Positions 10,799 through 20,411 are shown, numbered from the stretch's first letter. The stretch: 64,000 bases of DNA from DDH964 sp963763205 (GCA_963763205.1 CAVXNQ010000022.1:248001-312000), one strand, 5' to 3'. Numbers and translations are program-made. The notes: generated from the letters alone by a model not told the origin.

Positions 10799-11890
10799 TC
10801 AGCGGATAAAGGGGAGCGAAACGCTCACCGTCGTCCCTTTCCCCATGGTGCTGTCGACCCGCAGAAATCCCTGGTGACTGGCGACGATCTTCTGGCAGGT
10901 GGCCAGGCCGAGCCCGCTGCCCCGATTCTTGGTGGTATAGAAGGGGGTGAAAATCTTCTCCAGGTCTTCGGCGGGGATCCCACGGCCGTTGTCGTGGATT
11001 TCGATGACGATAAGCGGCACCGGCCGCCGACCGGGATTCTGCAGATGATAGTCCGAAGCCACCTTGCTGCCGACCTCCACCCGTCCCTCCTTGTCGATCG
11101 CCTCCGCAGCGTTCTTGATCAGGTTCAGGAAAAGCCGGGTGAGCAGGTTCTCGTCGCCGAGAATCGGTGGAATGCTCGGATCGAGCGACAGCACGAACTC
11201 GAGCTTCTTGCCGCGGTGCGCCTCCTTCTGGAAGAGCACGATGTCACCGAGGACTTTGGCGATATTGACCTCCTGGAGCTGGGGAGGCCGGGGCCGGGCG
11301 AGGTCCATCAGTTCCTCGATGATGCCGTTGACCCGTTCCACCTCCTTGACCATGACCCCGGTATATTCGTGCAGCGGGCTCTCCGCGCCCAATTCCATGG
11401 CCAGCAGCTGGGCCGCCCCCTTGATGCCGCCGAGGGGGTTCTTGATTTCATGGGCGAGCCCGGCGGCCAGGGTGCCGAGCATCGAGAGGCGATCGGCCCG
11501 GCGCACCGCCTCCTCCAGTTCCCGCAGCCGCGACAGGTCGCGGATGATCAGGACCACCCCTTCCCGTTCGCCGCTGTCGGTGTAGATCGGTGAAGCCGAG
11601 ATGCTCACCGGCAGGGGCGGCGCCGAAGGGCGCAGCAGCTGGACATTTTCATCATCGGAGATCGAACGTCCGATCTCCATTGTCGAGCGGATCAGGGCGA
11701 GGATTTTTTCCTGGCCGGCAAACAGCTTCTCGAAGTGACGACCGACGGCCTGCCGCTCGGAGAGGCCGGTGCAGTCCTGAGCCGCCGGATTGAACAGCGC
11801 GATGCTCCCCAGGCGGTCGATGGCTACCACGGCGCGGTCGATATTGTCGACCACGCGCGCATAGATCTGCGTATCCTCGGTTGCCGTCAT
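10799..11890 (-). CDS. ntrB: PAS-domain nitrogen sensor kinase NtrB
   Basis: A 363-residue soluble kinase: PAS domain (about 8-120), HisKA with His147 in GLAHEIKNPLGG (the KNPL signature of NtrB-type kinases), and HATPase with NLIKNAAEA, DNGRGIP and GSGLGLA boxes. No transmembrane segment, as expected for a cytoplasmic kinase controlled by PII. Its ATG overlaps the dusB stop (ATGA), so the two genes are translationally coupled, and ntrC follows. It should phosphorylate NtrC under nitrogen limitation. The role follows from family and context; a paralogous function cannot be excluded. Confidence 0.88.
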   Translation of the reverse strand: MTATEDTQIYARVVDNIDRAVVAIDRLGSIALFNPAAQDCTGLSERQAVGRHFEKLFAGQEKILALIRSTMEIGRSISDDENVQLLRPSAPPLPVSISASPIYTDSGEREGVVLIIRDLSRLRELEEAVRRADRLSMLGTLAAGLAHEIKNPLGGIKGAAQLLAMELGAESPLHEYTGVMVKEVERVNGIIEELMDLARPRPPQLQEVNIAKVLGDIVLFQKEAHRGKKLEFVLSLDPSIPPILGDENLLTRLFLNLIKNAAEAIDKEGRVEVGSKVASDYHLQNPGRRPVPLIVIEIHDNGRGIPAEDLEKIFTPFYTTKNRGSGLGLATCQKIVASHQGFLRVDSTMGKGTTVSVSLPFIR

Positions 11891-12870
11891 GGCTTTTCCG
11901 GCTGGTCCGCTCCCTCGGCGGAGGTGAAAAACGCGGTGAGTGCGGTTCTGAGTTCATCCAGGGATCCGGCGTGGTTGACCCGGGTGCGAAAGCCGGCGGC
12001 TCCGTCGAGCCCCCGGGAGTACCAGCAGAGATGTTTGCGCATCACCTGCGCGGCTTTGGCGGCGCCGAACCGGTTTACAAACTGCTCCAGGTGGTCCCTG
12101 GCCACCTCCAGCCGTTCCCGCGGCGTCGGCGGCAGCGGGAGGCCGCCGGCCTGCAGTTGCCGGATGTCCCTTATCAGCCAGGGATTGCCGTAGCCGCCGC
12201 GCCCGATCATGATTCCGTCGCAGCCGGTCGTGGCCAGCATGGCCAGGGCATCCTCGGCGCGGAAGATGTCGCCGCTGCCGAGGACAGGTATATGCAGGGC
12301 GGCCTTGAGCTCGGCGATCTGTCGCCAGTCGGCGTGGCCGCCGAACCCCTGGGCCCGGGTGCGGGGGTGGAGGGTGACGGCGGCCGCCCCTTCGGCTTCG
12401 GCGATGCGCCCGACTTCGAGGAACGTGACCGATTCCGCGTCCCACCCCGAGCGAATCTTAACCGTGACCGGCAGTTCGCTGGCGCGGACCACTGCGGCGA
12501 CTATCCGCCCGATCTTCAGCGGGTCGCGGAGCAGGGCGCTGCCGGCTCCGGAGCGCACCACCTTGTTGACCGGACAGCCGAGGTTGAGATCGAGCAGGTC
12601 GCCAGCGTCTCCGACCAGGCGCGCCGCTTCGGCCAGGACTGCCGGGTCGGCCCCGAACAGCTGTATCCCCAGCGGGCGCTCGGCAGGGTCGGAGCGCAAC
12701 AGTTCACGCGTCCGGCGACCGGCCCGGATCAACCCGTTGGCGCTCACCATTTCGGTGAAGACCAACCCGGCGCCGAAGCGCTTCATGATCAGGCGGTAGG
12801 GGAGGTCGGTGATCCCGGCCATCGGGGCCAGGACTATGTTGTTGGAGAGGTGAAGCCGGCCGATCTGCAT
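11887..12870 (-). CDS. dusB: tRNA-dihydrouridine synthase DusB
   Basis: A 327-residue FMN enzyme that reduces uridines in tRNA with NADPH. I chose ATG 12870 because the protein then begins MQIGRLHLSNN, matching the family start; longer in-frame readings add an atypical low-complexity extension. Motifs: APMAGITD (FMN phosphate region), DLNLGCPVNKVVRSGAGSAL with catalytic Cys99, VKIRSGW, and GSGDIFRAEDA / IMIGRGGYGNPW in the C-terminal half. The shine site is weak (GGGATG). First gene of the dusB-ntrB-ntrC operon. Confidence 0.92.
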   Translation of the reverse strand: MQIGRLHLSNNIVLAPMAGITDLPYRLIMKRFGAGLVFTEMVSANGLIRAGRRTRELLRSDPAERPLGIQLFGADPAVLAEAARLVGDAGDLLDLNLGCPVNKVVRSGAGSALLRDPLKIGRIVAAVVRASELPVTVKIRSGWDAESVTFLEVGRIAEAEGAAAVTLHPRTRAQGFGGHADWRQIAELKAALHIPVLGSGDIFRAEDALAMLATTGCDGIMIGRGGYGNPWLIRDIRQLQAGGLPLPPTPRERLEVARDHLEQFVNRFGAAKAAQVMRKHLCWYSRGLDGAAGFRTRVNHAGSLDELRTALTAFFTSAEGADQPEKP

Positions 12871-13240
12871 TTCATCCCATGATTGCACAATTTTTACGCA
12901 TTTTACCATGGGGCGATGATAAAGCAAGGGTAAAATCGGAGTAAAATCAGAGTTGCAAACCGGGCCATTGCAAGGGATACTGTATACAAAATTCGACTTG
13001 ACATTCCCCCCCCGAGTTGCTAGAACAATATTTGGAAAATGAGGCCACGCCAAGGTTTGTCAGGCCTTGCGGGCGGGCTGTTTGGGGGGAACCCCGGTTT
13101 TCCGTTTTTCATTTGTCAACTTTGGACTGCACTATTCCGGGATCGCCTGGCGCTCAGGTGAAACCGGTCGGTATGGAAGTTCAGGTCGTTGGCCGGATGG
13201 GCCTGTTGCCCATCAATTTTATTTCCAAAGGAGAGAGAGC
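12871..13240. other. Divergent intergenic region dusB / gltA
   Basis: About 370 bases between divergent operons. On the dusB side are repeated GTAAAATC words (12928-12950). A TGTATACA palindrome (12981-12988) sits just upstream of the gltA-oriented promoter and could be an operator. No RNA or small gene recognised. Confidence 0.5.
12998..13026 (+). promoter_or_regulatory. Candidate sigma-70 promoter of gltA
   Basis: TTGACA (12998-13003), a 17-base spacer including a C8 run, and TAGAAC (13021-13026). The leader to the gltA start is about 210 bases. The TGTATACA palindrome ends 10 bases upstream of the -35 box, a position that suits a regulator. Confidence 0.5.
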
Positions 13241-14554
13241 ATGTCGAAACTGAAGGAAGTATTGCGCAAAAAGATCGAGGAGCACCGCCCCCGCACCACC
13301 AAGCTGGTCAAGGAATTTGGTGACGTCAAACTTGGTGACGTGACCATCTCCCAGGCTATCGGCGGTGCCCGCGGCATCAAGTGTCTGGTGACGGACATTT
13401 CTTACCTCGATCCGATGGAAGGGATCCGTTTCCGCGGCAAGACCATTCCCGAAACCTTTGCCGCCCTGCCCAAGGTCCCCGGCAGCGACTATCCCTACGT
13501 CGAGGGCTTCTGGTGGATGCTGCTGACCGGCGACGTGCCGACCATGGAGCAGACCCTGGAAGTCGTCGCTGACTGGAAGAAGCGTTCCCAGGTTCCCCAG
13601 TACGTCATCGATGTCCTGCGCGCCCTGCCGCGTGACACCCACCCGATGACCATGTTCTCCACCGCCGTGCTCGCCATGCAGCGTGACTCGGTCTTCTGCC
13701 CACACTTACGCTTCCGGCAAGTTCAACAAGATGACCTGCTGGGAAGACATGTTCGAGGACGCCAACAACATGATGGCGAAACTCGGTCCGATCGGCGCCT
13801 ACATCTACCGCATGAAGTACATGGGCGACACCCACATCGAAGCCGATCCGAACCTCGACATGGGCGGCAACTTCGCCCGCATGATGGGCATCCCGGCTCC
13901 TTATGACGATGTTGCCCGCATGTACTTCATCCTCCACTCCGACCATGAGTCCGGCAACGTCTCGGCCCATACGACCCACCTGGTCGCCTCGGCCCTGTCC
14001 GATGCCTACTATGCCTACAGCGCCGGTCTCAACGGTCTCGCCGGTCCGCTGCATGGCCTGGCCAACGAAGAAGTGCTGCGCTGGACCCAGAACTTCATGC
14101 AGCAACTGGGCGGTCAGGTTCCGACCGAAGAGAAGCTCAAGGAAGCCCTCTGGGCGACCCTCAACAGCGGCCAGGTTATCCCGGGTTACGGTCACGCCGT
14201 GCTGCGCAAGACCGACCCGCGCTACACCTCGCAGCGCGAGTTCTGCATGAAGACTCCGGGTCTCAAAGACTACCCGCTGTTCCAGTTGGTCAAGATGATC
14301 TTCGAAGTCGCTCCGGGCGTACTACCGAGCACGGCAAGGCCAAGAATCCCTGGCCGAACGTCGATGCTCAGTCCGGCGTCATCCAGTGGTACTACGGTGT
14401 GACCCAGTACGAGTTCTACACCGTGCTGTTCGGCATCGGCCGCGCTCTGGGCTGCCTTGCCAACATCACTTGGGACCGCGCTCTGGGTTACGGCATCGAG
14501 CGTCCCAAGTCGGTGACCACCGCGATGCTCGAAGACGCTGCCGGCATCAAGTAA
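13241..14554 (+). CDS. gltA: Citrate synthase, eukaryotic-like (two compensating indels)
   Basis: The restored protein is 437 residues and starts at ATG 13241 behind AAAGGAGAG. It is collinear with mitochondrial citrate synthase rather than the bacterial hexameric type: GIRFRGKTIPE, IHSDHESGNVSAHT, GPLHGLANEE (catalytic His), VIPGYGHAVLRKTDPRY (catalytic His) and KNPWPNVDAQSG (catalytic Asp). This type is a known hallmark of Geobacter relatives. The reading frame is broken twice: one extra base near 13694-13697 and one missing near 14319-14324. Together they leave the length a multiple of three, and the shifted segment between them is perfectly conserved, so I regard the gene as intact in life. 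It catalyses acetyl-CoA + oxaloacetate to citrate. Confidence 0.93.
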
Positions 14555-14597
14555 GATTTCGCTTCCGCACTGCGGAGGGGAAAATCGATCAAATGGA

Positions 14598-14631
14598 ATC
14601 GGGGATACCTTGCGGTATCCCCGATTTTTTT
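14598..14631 (+). terminator. Rho-independent terminator of gltA
   Basis: A 12-bp stem (ATCGGGGATACC / GGTATCCCCGAT) with a TTGC loop, followed by T6. It lies 44 bases after the gltA stop. Confidence 0.9.
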
Positions 14632-14684
14632 CAACGAAGAGATAACAGGGCAGGACGGCCAGGCAGGGACCGACCGTGTGCGGG

Positions 14685-15475
14685 TTATTTCTTCTCGATG
14701 CGGTCGGCAAAGACCAGCAGTTTCTGGTCAGTATAGCTCTCCACCTCGCCGGCAAAGGTTTCGATCTGGAAAAAGTCCTGGATCTTGGCCGAGGCCTCGA
14801 TGAAAAAGCGGTTGAGGCCTTGAATTCCTTCGCGGGTAAGGCCGGCCCGCCGCGCCCATTCCTGGAACTCGTGGGTCTTGGGGAAAACCCGGGTGGCTCC
14901 GACCTCGAACCCGGCGGCCTCGATCATCCGGGTCCATTCTTCCCGCGTGTAGGCCCGAACGTGCGTAGGGTCGCGCATCTTCTCCATCGCCTGGTAGAAC
15001 TCGGCGATTTCCGGATCGTCGGGGAGCTGGGTGTCGATGATCACCATCCTCCCCCCCGGCGACGCAGCACCCGGTGGAATTCCTCGAGGGCTCGCGGAAC
15101 GTCGGGAAAATGATGCGCAGCGATGCGGCAGGTCAGCAGGGTGAAGGACCCGGCGGGAAAGGGGAGGTCCTCGGCGTCGGCTTCGCGGAAGGTCACGTTC
15201 TCGACCTTCCCCTCTTCGGCGATGTACTCCTGGGCCTTTTTCAGCATCTGCATGGTCAGGTCGGAGGCGACCACGCTGCGCACCAGGGGGGCGAAGAAGA
15301 GCGCGGTATGACCGCCGCCGCAGGCCACGTCGAGCAGGGAATCGTCCGGGGTCGGCTGCAGCAGGCGTGCGGCCTCGACGAGGTCATCCCCCTTGGCAAA
15401 GCCGCGGTTCCTGACATAACCGTCCGCCGCTCGGCCGAACTGCTCCCGGACTTTGTTTTTGAACGAATCCTTCAT
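14685..15475 (-). CDS. SAM-dependent methyltransferase, class I (one frameshift)
   Basis: About 263 residues when restored. The N-terminal part (15475 to about 15058) carries motif I LLDVACGGGH, an acidic ASDLTMQML strand end, ADAEDLPFPAGSF and AHHFPDVPRAL, as in UbiE/Methyltransf_11 proteins. Past the break the sequence continues with VIIDTQLPDDPEIAEFY and a helical C-terminus. The break lies in a C7 tract (15051-15057); one more base joins the halves as ...LRRRGGRMVIID. The substrate is unknown; small-molecule or quinone methylation are family possibilities. It is flanked by the gltA terminator and a 400-base gap, so it is a lone gene. Confidence 0.8.
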
Positions 15476-15874
15476 CGTTGTCTCCTTGTGCCTGTCGAAT
15501 TATAACATTGGCGGGAGAAAATGCCCGGCGTACCGCAGAGGCCGAAGGATTTCTCGCCCGGAATCCGACCGGCACGACACAACTTACCGAAATCACATGT
15601 TTTGATATCGCTGAAGCGGCAGGACAATAACATGAACAGGAGCCTTTGGGAAGGACCGGGAAGCTTTTTCTGCCACGGGAAATTGCCCGGATATCCCTGC
15701 CGCACCGCAAGGGTGGCCACCATTGGGGCGCCGACCACAACCAGGCAGGTCCATCCTCTTCTACCCTGGTTGCCATCAAAGGGGCTCCAGTCGTAATACA
15801 GATGGAGCCGGTTGTCGGCTGTGACTTTGTTATGCTTGCAGAACCGGAGGTAAAATTCCAGATGGAGGCGTGCC
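15476..15874. other. Intergenic region upstream of nrdJ
   Basis: About 400 bases between divergent genes. I looked for an adenosylcobalamin riboswitch, since the next gene is B12-dependent, and saw none of the conserved core strings. Several short inverted repeats exist but no convincing fold or gene. Confidence 0.4.
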
Positions 15875-17527
15875 ATGAAACCGGAACTGACCAGCAACGC
15901 GATGGCGACTCTCCAAGCGCGCTATCTGCTGCGGGATCGCGACGGCCAGGTGAACGAAACGCCCCAGGAGCTTTTCCGGCGAGTCGCCCGGGCGGTAGCC
16001 GCTGGTGAAGAAAACCATGGCGGTTTCCGGGCGGTGGGCGCTGCGGCAGAACGGTTCGAGGAGCTGCTCACCCGTTTGGCGTTTCTGCCCAACTCACCGA
16101 CATTGATGAACGCCGGCACCCCGCTCGGCCAGCTTGCCGCCTGTTTCGTTTTGCCGGTCGCGGACTCCCTGCGCTCGATCTTCACCACCTTGCGCGATGC
16201 CGCCCTGATCCACCAGAGCGGCGGCGGTACCGGTTTCTCCTTTTCCCGGCTGCGGCCCGCGGGCGACCGGGTCAAGAGCACCATGGGGCTCTCCTCGGGA
16301 CCGCTCTCTTTTCTGCGGGTCTATAATGCCGCCACCGAGGCGATCAAGCAGGGAGGGACGCGGCGCGGCGCCAACATGGGAATACTGCGAATCGATCATC
16401 CCGACATCCTCGAGTTCGTCGCCGCCAAGGACCGGGAGGGGGAGCTGGCCAATTTCAATCTCTCGGTGACCGTCACCAGCGGTTTTCTGGAGGCGTTGCG
16501 GGCGGGTCGCGCCTATTCCCTGCGCAACCCCCGCGACGGCCGCGAGACCGGCCGGCTGCCAGCCGGGGAGGTTTTCCAGCGGATCGCCGACCAGGCCTGG
16601 AAGAACGGCGAGCCCGGATTGGTCTTCATCGATCGGGTCAATGCCGAACATCCCGCCGCCCATCTCGGCACCATCGAGGCCACCAATCCCTGCGGCGAGC
16701 AGCCGCTGCTCCCTTTTGAAGCCTGCAATCTCGGCTCCCTCAACCTGCTGCGCTTCGCCGATGCCAGGGGGCGCATCGAGTACCCTCGGCTCGCCGATGG
16801 GGTGCGCTGGGCGGTGCGCTTTCTCGACGACGTCATCGAGGTCAACCGCTACCCGCTGCCGGCCATCGCCCGGATGACCCGGGCCACCCGCAAGATCGGC
16901 CTCGGGGTGATGGGGTTCGCCGACCTGCTGATTCTCCAAGGGCTCCCCTACGCCAGTGAAGGCGCTCTTTCCCTGGCTGAGGAGCTGATGTCCTTCGTCC
17001 GTCAGGAAGCGCTCGCGGCCTCCGAGGAACTGGCCCGCGAACGCGGCGCCTGCCCCGCCTTCGCCGGCAGTCCCCGCCAGCTTGCCGGCGGCGCCCCGCT
17101 GCGCAACATCGCGGTCAACACCATTGCCCCGACCGGCACCCTGAGCCTGATCGCCGGAGTCTCCAGCGGCATCGAGCCGATCTTCGCCTTCGAGTACGAA
17201 CGGCATGTGCTCGGCACCGTGCTGCGAGAGGTCCATCCCCTCTACCGGCAGCGGCTCGAAGCGGGAGCGGCGATCGACCCGGAAGTCTTCGTCACCGCCG
17301 GGGAAATTCCCCCCGAGTGGCATGTGCGGATGCAGGCCGCCTTTCAGAAGTACGTCGACAACGCCGTCTCCAAGACCATCAACTTCCCCGAATCAGCAAC
17401 GGTGGAGCTGGTGCAACAGGCCTTCCTGCTCGCCGACGATATGGGATGCAAGGGACTGACCGTTTACCGCGACCGCAGCCGGAAAAACCAGGTACTCAAT
17501 GTCTGTACCGGCAAGTGCCCGCTCTGA
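15875..17527 (+). CDS. nrdJ: Adenosylcobalamin-dependent ribonucleotide reductase (class II)
   Basis: A 550-residue protein. ATG 15875 has GGAGG 7 bases upstream. The ten-stranded barrel signatures are clear: FLPNSPTLMNAG, QSGGGTGFSFSRLRP, GGTRRGANMGILR, NPCGEQPLLPFEACNLGS (the N-x-C-x-E radical/catalytic loop), NTIAPTGTLSLIAG and TIN-type FPESATVELV. The C-terminus ends CTGKCPL, a Cys pair suited to thioredoxin-linked re-reduction. It makes deoxyribonucleotides without oxygen, using a B12-derived radical, fitting an anaerobe. It has no frameshift and stands alone between long gaps. Confidence 0.92.
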   Translation: MKPELTSNAMATLQARYLLRDRDGQVNETPQELFRRVARAVAAGEENHGGFRAVGAAAERFEELLTRLAFLPNSPTLMNAGTPLGQLAACFVLPVADSLRSIFTTLRDAALIHQSGGGTGFSFSRLRPAGDRVKSTMGLSSGPLSFLRVYNAATEAIKQGGTRRGANMGILRIDHPDILEFVAAKDREGELANFNLSVTVTSGFLEALRAGRAYSLRNPRDGRETGRLPAGEVFQRIADQAWKNGEPGLVFIDRVNAEHPAAHLGTIEATNPCGEQPLLPFEACNLGSLNLLRFADARGRIEYPRLADGVRWAVRFLDDVIEVNRYPLPAIARMTRATRKIGLGVMGFADLLILQGLPYASEGALSLAEELMSFVRQEALAASEELARERGACPAFAGSPRQLAGGAPLRNIAVNTIAPTGTLSLIAGVSSGIEPIFAFEYERHVLGTVLREVHPLYRQRLEAGAAIDPEVFVTAGEIPPEWHVRMQAAFQKYVDNAVSKTINFPESATVELVQQAFLLADDMGCKGLTVYRDRSRKNQVLNVCTGKCPL

Positions 17528-17828
17528 GGCGGAGGCCCTGATTGGCGCGGCTGTGGAGGCAAGAATGTCCCCTTGTTTTCCGATTGTGATTTCACGGATT
17601 CAGGAAGCACCTCGCTTATTCACACCCAGACAATCCCATCGACAATCTGCTCCGCAGCATCCCCGGGGTGCCCCAGAGAGACCGATCACTCGATTTCCTT
17701 CTGCGCACGGCCTCATGACAATATGAGTTCAAACTCAGCGCCGCAGGGGGGCGGCAATAACTTCGCATCTGCGCGTCTCTATGGGCGCGTTGATGCTGTA
17801 AAATGTCTCATGAATCACAACATACAGA

Positions 17829-17872
17829 ACAGGAAAAGGCCCGCCCTTGATCCAGGCCGGGCCTTTTCCTGT
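17829..17872. terminator. Strong hairpin, probable terminator after nrdJ
   Basis: A perfect 15-bp stem, ACAGGAAAAGGCCCG paired with CGGGCCTTTTCCTGT, with a 14-base loop. The A4/T4 run is within the stem and no T-tract follows, so it may work in either direction or act as an RNA end protector. Confidence 0.6.
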
Positions 17873-18029
17873 AGGTCATCCATAAATCTATTTCCTGCAT
17901 GTCCTTAGAAATTATCGGACGGAATGGTCGAACTTTCCAACGAGAGGGAAGCTGGTGTCCCAAGGGCTAAGCATGGGTTGACGCCTCTCTGTCGGTAATT
18001 GCCTAAGTGGCCTGCAACCCTGTCAACAA

Positions 18030-18052
18030 GCCCCCGGCCAAGCGCCGGGGGC
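18030..18052 (-). terminator. Hairpin downstream of the small Cys-rich gene
   Basis: GCCCCCGGC / GCCGGGGGC, 9-bp stem with a 5-base loop, 25 bases past the stop of the 18077-18301 gene. On the reverse strand it is followed by TTGTTG, a weak U-tract. Confidence 0.55.
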
Positions 18053-18076
18053 TGCTTCCTCCGCCAACCGCCGGAT

Positions 18077-18301
18077 TCAGCCGAGAATCTGCGGGTCGCA
18101 GACCAACTCGGCCTGCTCGGCCGGGCGTCCGCAGGTCCCGCAGACGAAGGGCAGCTGCTCCTGCATGGTATCGCACATGGCCCCGCGTTCAGGGGCCGTA
18201 CCACAATAGTCCTGTTTGCTGCTCAGCGGCTCGGGGCTGCAAAGCTGTTCGTTGGTTTCCGCTACGACTCCGCAGCGACTGCATTCATAGAGTTCGTCCA
18301 T
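18077..18301 (-). CDS. Small Cys-rich, probably metal-binding protein
   Basis: A 74-residue protein with a strong AAAGGAGG site before ATG 18301. Cysteines are arranged as ECSRC near the start, single Cys in LCSP, DYCG and MCDT, then FVCGTC and VCDP. The outer CxxC pairs look like a rubredoxin/zinc-ribbon knuckle set. I do not recognise a named family. A redox or zinc-structural role is likely but unproven. Confidence 0.7.
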   Translation of the reverse strand: MDELYECSRCGVVAETNEQLCSPEPLSSKQDYCGTAPERGAMCDTMQEQLPFVCGTCGRPAEQAELVCDPQILG

Positions 18302-18430
18302 GGACGGCCTCCTTTCCGCATCCCTGGCCTTGCGGGTGATGCGAGGTACATTTTTAACCTTCAGGCCTGAGATTATTGTAGCACGGCGAGGTGTTTAGCG
18401 ACTTCCACGTCCGGCGGGCAGGACCCGGTA

Positions 18431-19069
18431 TTATTCCTCGCCAGCCTGAAGCCGTTCTTCGAGCAGCGCAACCAGTTGCACGACCGGGTCGGCATGCCCC
18501 GCGGAAAACTCGGGTAGGGCCTTGAGGGCGATAGCTAAACGCCGCGCCGCGGCGAGGGCCGACTGCAACGCCAGGCGCTCCTCCTCGGCGGCGGGGCGGG
18601 TGGGGGCGGTCGCTTCGCGGAAGCGCTTGAGGATGGTGGGATGACTGCGCTCGTCGTCGATCACCGCCTTGCGCAACTCGGCGAACTGCTCGGGGGGGAG
18701 CTGCTGTTCTTCCCTGGCCTGGCGCAGCAGGTCGACGGAGCGGTAGTCGGGCAGAGGCTTGAGTTCGGTGCGCCGAGCCAGCAGCTGCGGTTCTTCCTTC
18801 TCCAGGAAGCGGTAGGCGAGGGTCAGCTTCTCGGCGGTCTGCCGGCGGATACGTACTTCGCGACTGCAATATTCTTCGAAAGAGGCGTAGCCCCACTGGT
18901 TGAAAAGGGCATCGCGGCTGACCTTGAGGAGCTGTTCACCCAGTTCCACCCAGGTCGATTTGAAGCGCCGGGCGGTGGCCAGCACCCGATAGCGCTCCGA
19001 TTCCGGGTCGAGCTGCGCCATCAGCTGTTCGAGGGCCTGCTCCCCCTTGCTCTTGATCTCCTGCTCCAT
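18431..19069 (-). CDS. Conserved-looking hypothetical helical protein
   Basis: A 212-residue protein. ATG 19069 is chosen because AGGAAGG lies just upstream; an earlier TTG is weaker. The sequence is charged and largely helical, with Glu/Arg-rich segments (EQALEQLMAQLDPESERY; LLARRTELKPLPDYRSVDLL) and no transmembrane or signal segment. WGYASFEEYCSREVRIRRQT resembles a motif seen in DNA-associated accessory proteins, but I cannot name a family. Divergent from the rRNA methyltransferase gene. Function unknown. Confidence 0.65.
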   Translation of the reverse strand: MEQEIKSKGEQALEQLMAQLDPESERYRVLATARRFKSTWVELGEQLLKVSRDALFNQWGYASFEEYCSREVRIRRQTAEKLTLAYRFLEKEEPQLLARRTELKPLPDYRSVDLLRQAREEQQLPPEQFAELRKAVIDDERSHPTILKRFREATAPTRPAAEEERLALQSALAAARRLAIALKALPEFSAGHADPVVQLVALLEERLQAGEE

Positions 19070-19197
19070 CGTCCTTCCTCCCTGCGTCAAAAGGGGGCAA
19101 GTCTAGCACGGCGCAACGACCGGCCCAAGGACTTTTGCCTTGGTGGGCAAGGAGAACTTCGCTACAATCCCGGCCAAACCGCCGGAGGTGCAACGTG

Positions 19198-20397
19198 ATG
19201 GAAAAACGATTCGTGGTCGGGCCGGAGACGGTGCGCATGCTGGAACTCGGCCACCCCTGGGTGATTGCCGATCGTTACACCCGGGGCTGGCCCCAGGGGC
19301 GCGCCGGCGATCTGATCGAACTCTGCGACGCGCAGGGAAAGCGGCTGGCAACGGCTCTTTACGAACCGGGGGAGCGGGTCGTCGCCCGGGTGCTCGGCCC
19401 CGGCCGGCTGCGCCTCGACGCCGCCTGGGTGGAGGAGCAACTGCGTGGCGCACTGGCGCTGCGCGAGCACCACCTCGATCTGGACGGGACCGACGCCTAT
19501 CGCCTGGTCAACGGTGAGGGGGATGGTTTTCCCGGCTTGAGCGTCGATCGCTACCGTGACCACCTGATGATCCAGCTCTTTGCCGGTTCCTGGCGGCCGC
19601 ATCTGCCGCTGCTGGTGGCCGCCCTGCAGAAGCTTCTCGCCCCGGCCGGCATCTACGAGAAACTGCGTCCCCAGCAGACCCGCGAACTGGCCGCCGCCGG
19701 CCCGGACAAGCGCTACGCCAGACTGCTGGCCGGAAAGGGGGCGCCCGGGCGCATGCCGGTGCAGGAGAACGGCCTGACCTTCCTGGTCGAGCTGGAGGAG
19801 GGACTCAACACCGGCCTGTTTCTCGACCAGCGGGAGAACCGCCGCGACCTCGTGGGCCGGGTCGCCGGGCGCAGCGTCCTCAACCTTTTTGCCTACACCG
19901 GGGCCTTTTCCGTCGCCGCGGCCGCGGCGGGGGCGAGCAAGGTGACCAGTGTCGACGCCTCGGCGGCCTACCTCGACTGGGCTGGGGAGAACTTCGGCGC
20001 CAACCGCCTCAATCCGCGCCGCCACGAATTCATCGTCGGCGACTGCTTCGCCGTCCTGGAGCAGCTGCTGGCCGCGGGGCGGCGCTTCGATGTCGTCCTC
20101 ATGGACCCTCCTTCCTTCTCCACCACCGCCAAGACCACCTTCACCACCCGCGGCGGTACCGCGGCGCTGGTTGCCCAGGCCCTGCGCCTGCTGCCGCCGG
20201 GGGGGCTGCTGATCGCCTCTTCCAACCATCAGAAGGTCGATGTCGCCGATTATCTCAAGGAACTGCGGCGCGGCGCCCTGGATGCGGGCTGCGAGCTGCG
20301 GGTGATCGGCCTGCGCGGACAGCCCGGCGACTTTCCCTACCCGGTGAGCTTTCCGGAGGGGCGTTACCTCAAGTATGTGCTGGGGGTCAAGAAATAG
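19198..20397 (+). CDS. Class I rRNA methyltransferase (PUA + Rossmann), RlmI-like
   Basis: A 399-residue protein, matching the about 396 residues of RlmI. ATG 19198 follows GGAGG with 9-base spacing. The N-terminal PUA domain (1-75) begins VGPETVRMLELGHPWV. The methyltransferase domain has LNTGLFLDQRENR, motif I LNLFAYTGAFSVAAA, an acidic SVDASAAYLDWA end, and the catalytic-type motif VLMDPPSFS. The family modifies cytosines of 23S rRNA. The COG1092 assignment is firm; the exact base is not. Convergent with the phosphodiesterase gene. Confidence 0.87.
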   Translation: MEKRFVVGPETVRMLELGHPWVIADRYTRGWPQGRAGDLIELCDAQGKRLATALYEPGERVVARVLGPGRLRLDAAWVEEQLRGALALREHHLDLDGTDAYRLVNGEGDGFPGLSVDRYRDHLMIQLFAGSWRPHLPLLVAALQKLLAPAGIYEKLRPQQTRELAAAGPDKRYARLLAGKGAPGRMPVQENGLTFLVELEEGLNTGLFLDQRENRRDLVGRVAGRSVLNLFAYTGAFSVAAAAAGASKVTSVDASAAYLDWAGENFGANRLNPRRHEFIVGDCFAVLEQLLAAGRRFDVVLMDPPSFSTTAKTTFTTRGGTAALVAQALRLLPPGGLLIASSNHQKVDVADYLKELRRGALDAGCELRVIGLRGQPGDFPYPVSFPEGRYLKYVLGVKK

Positions 20398-20411
20398 ACG
20401 CCAGGCCGCAA

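Larger units (their letters stand above)
17528..18076. other. Intergenic region after nrdJ
   Basis: About 550 bases without a supportable gene; open readings here have no coding character. It contains two strong hairpins (17829-17872 and 18030-18052). No tRNA fold or promoter stands out. Confidence 0.5.

Noticed and set aside
13241..14554. Calling citrate synthase a pseudogene
   Set aside because: Conservation persists on both sides of both breaks, the indels compensate, and many other genes in the window show the same error type.
15476..15874. Possible adenosylcobalamin riboswitch before the B12-dependent nrdJ
   Set aside because: None of the conserved B12-box or core strings could be found in either strand; only unrelated short hairpins.
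15521..16008. Small frames between the methyltransferase and nrdJ as genes
   Set aside because: No ribosome sites, no domain character, and overlapping frames on both strands.
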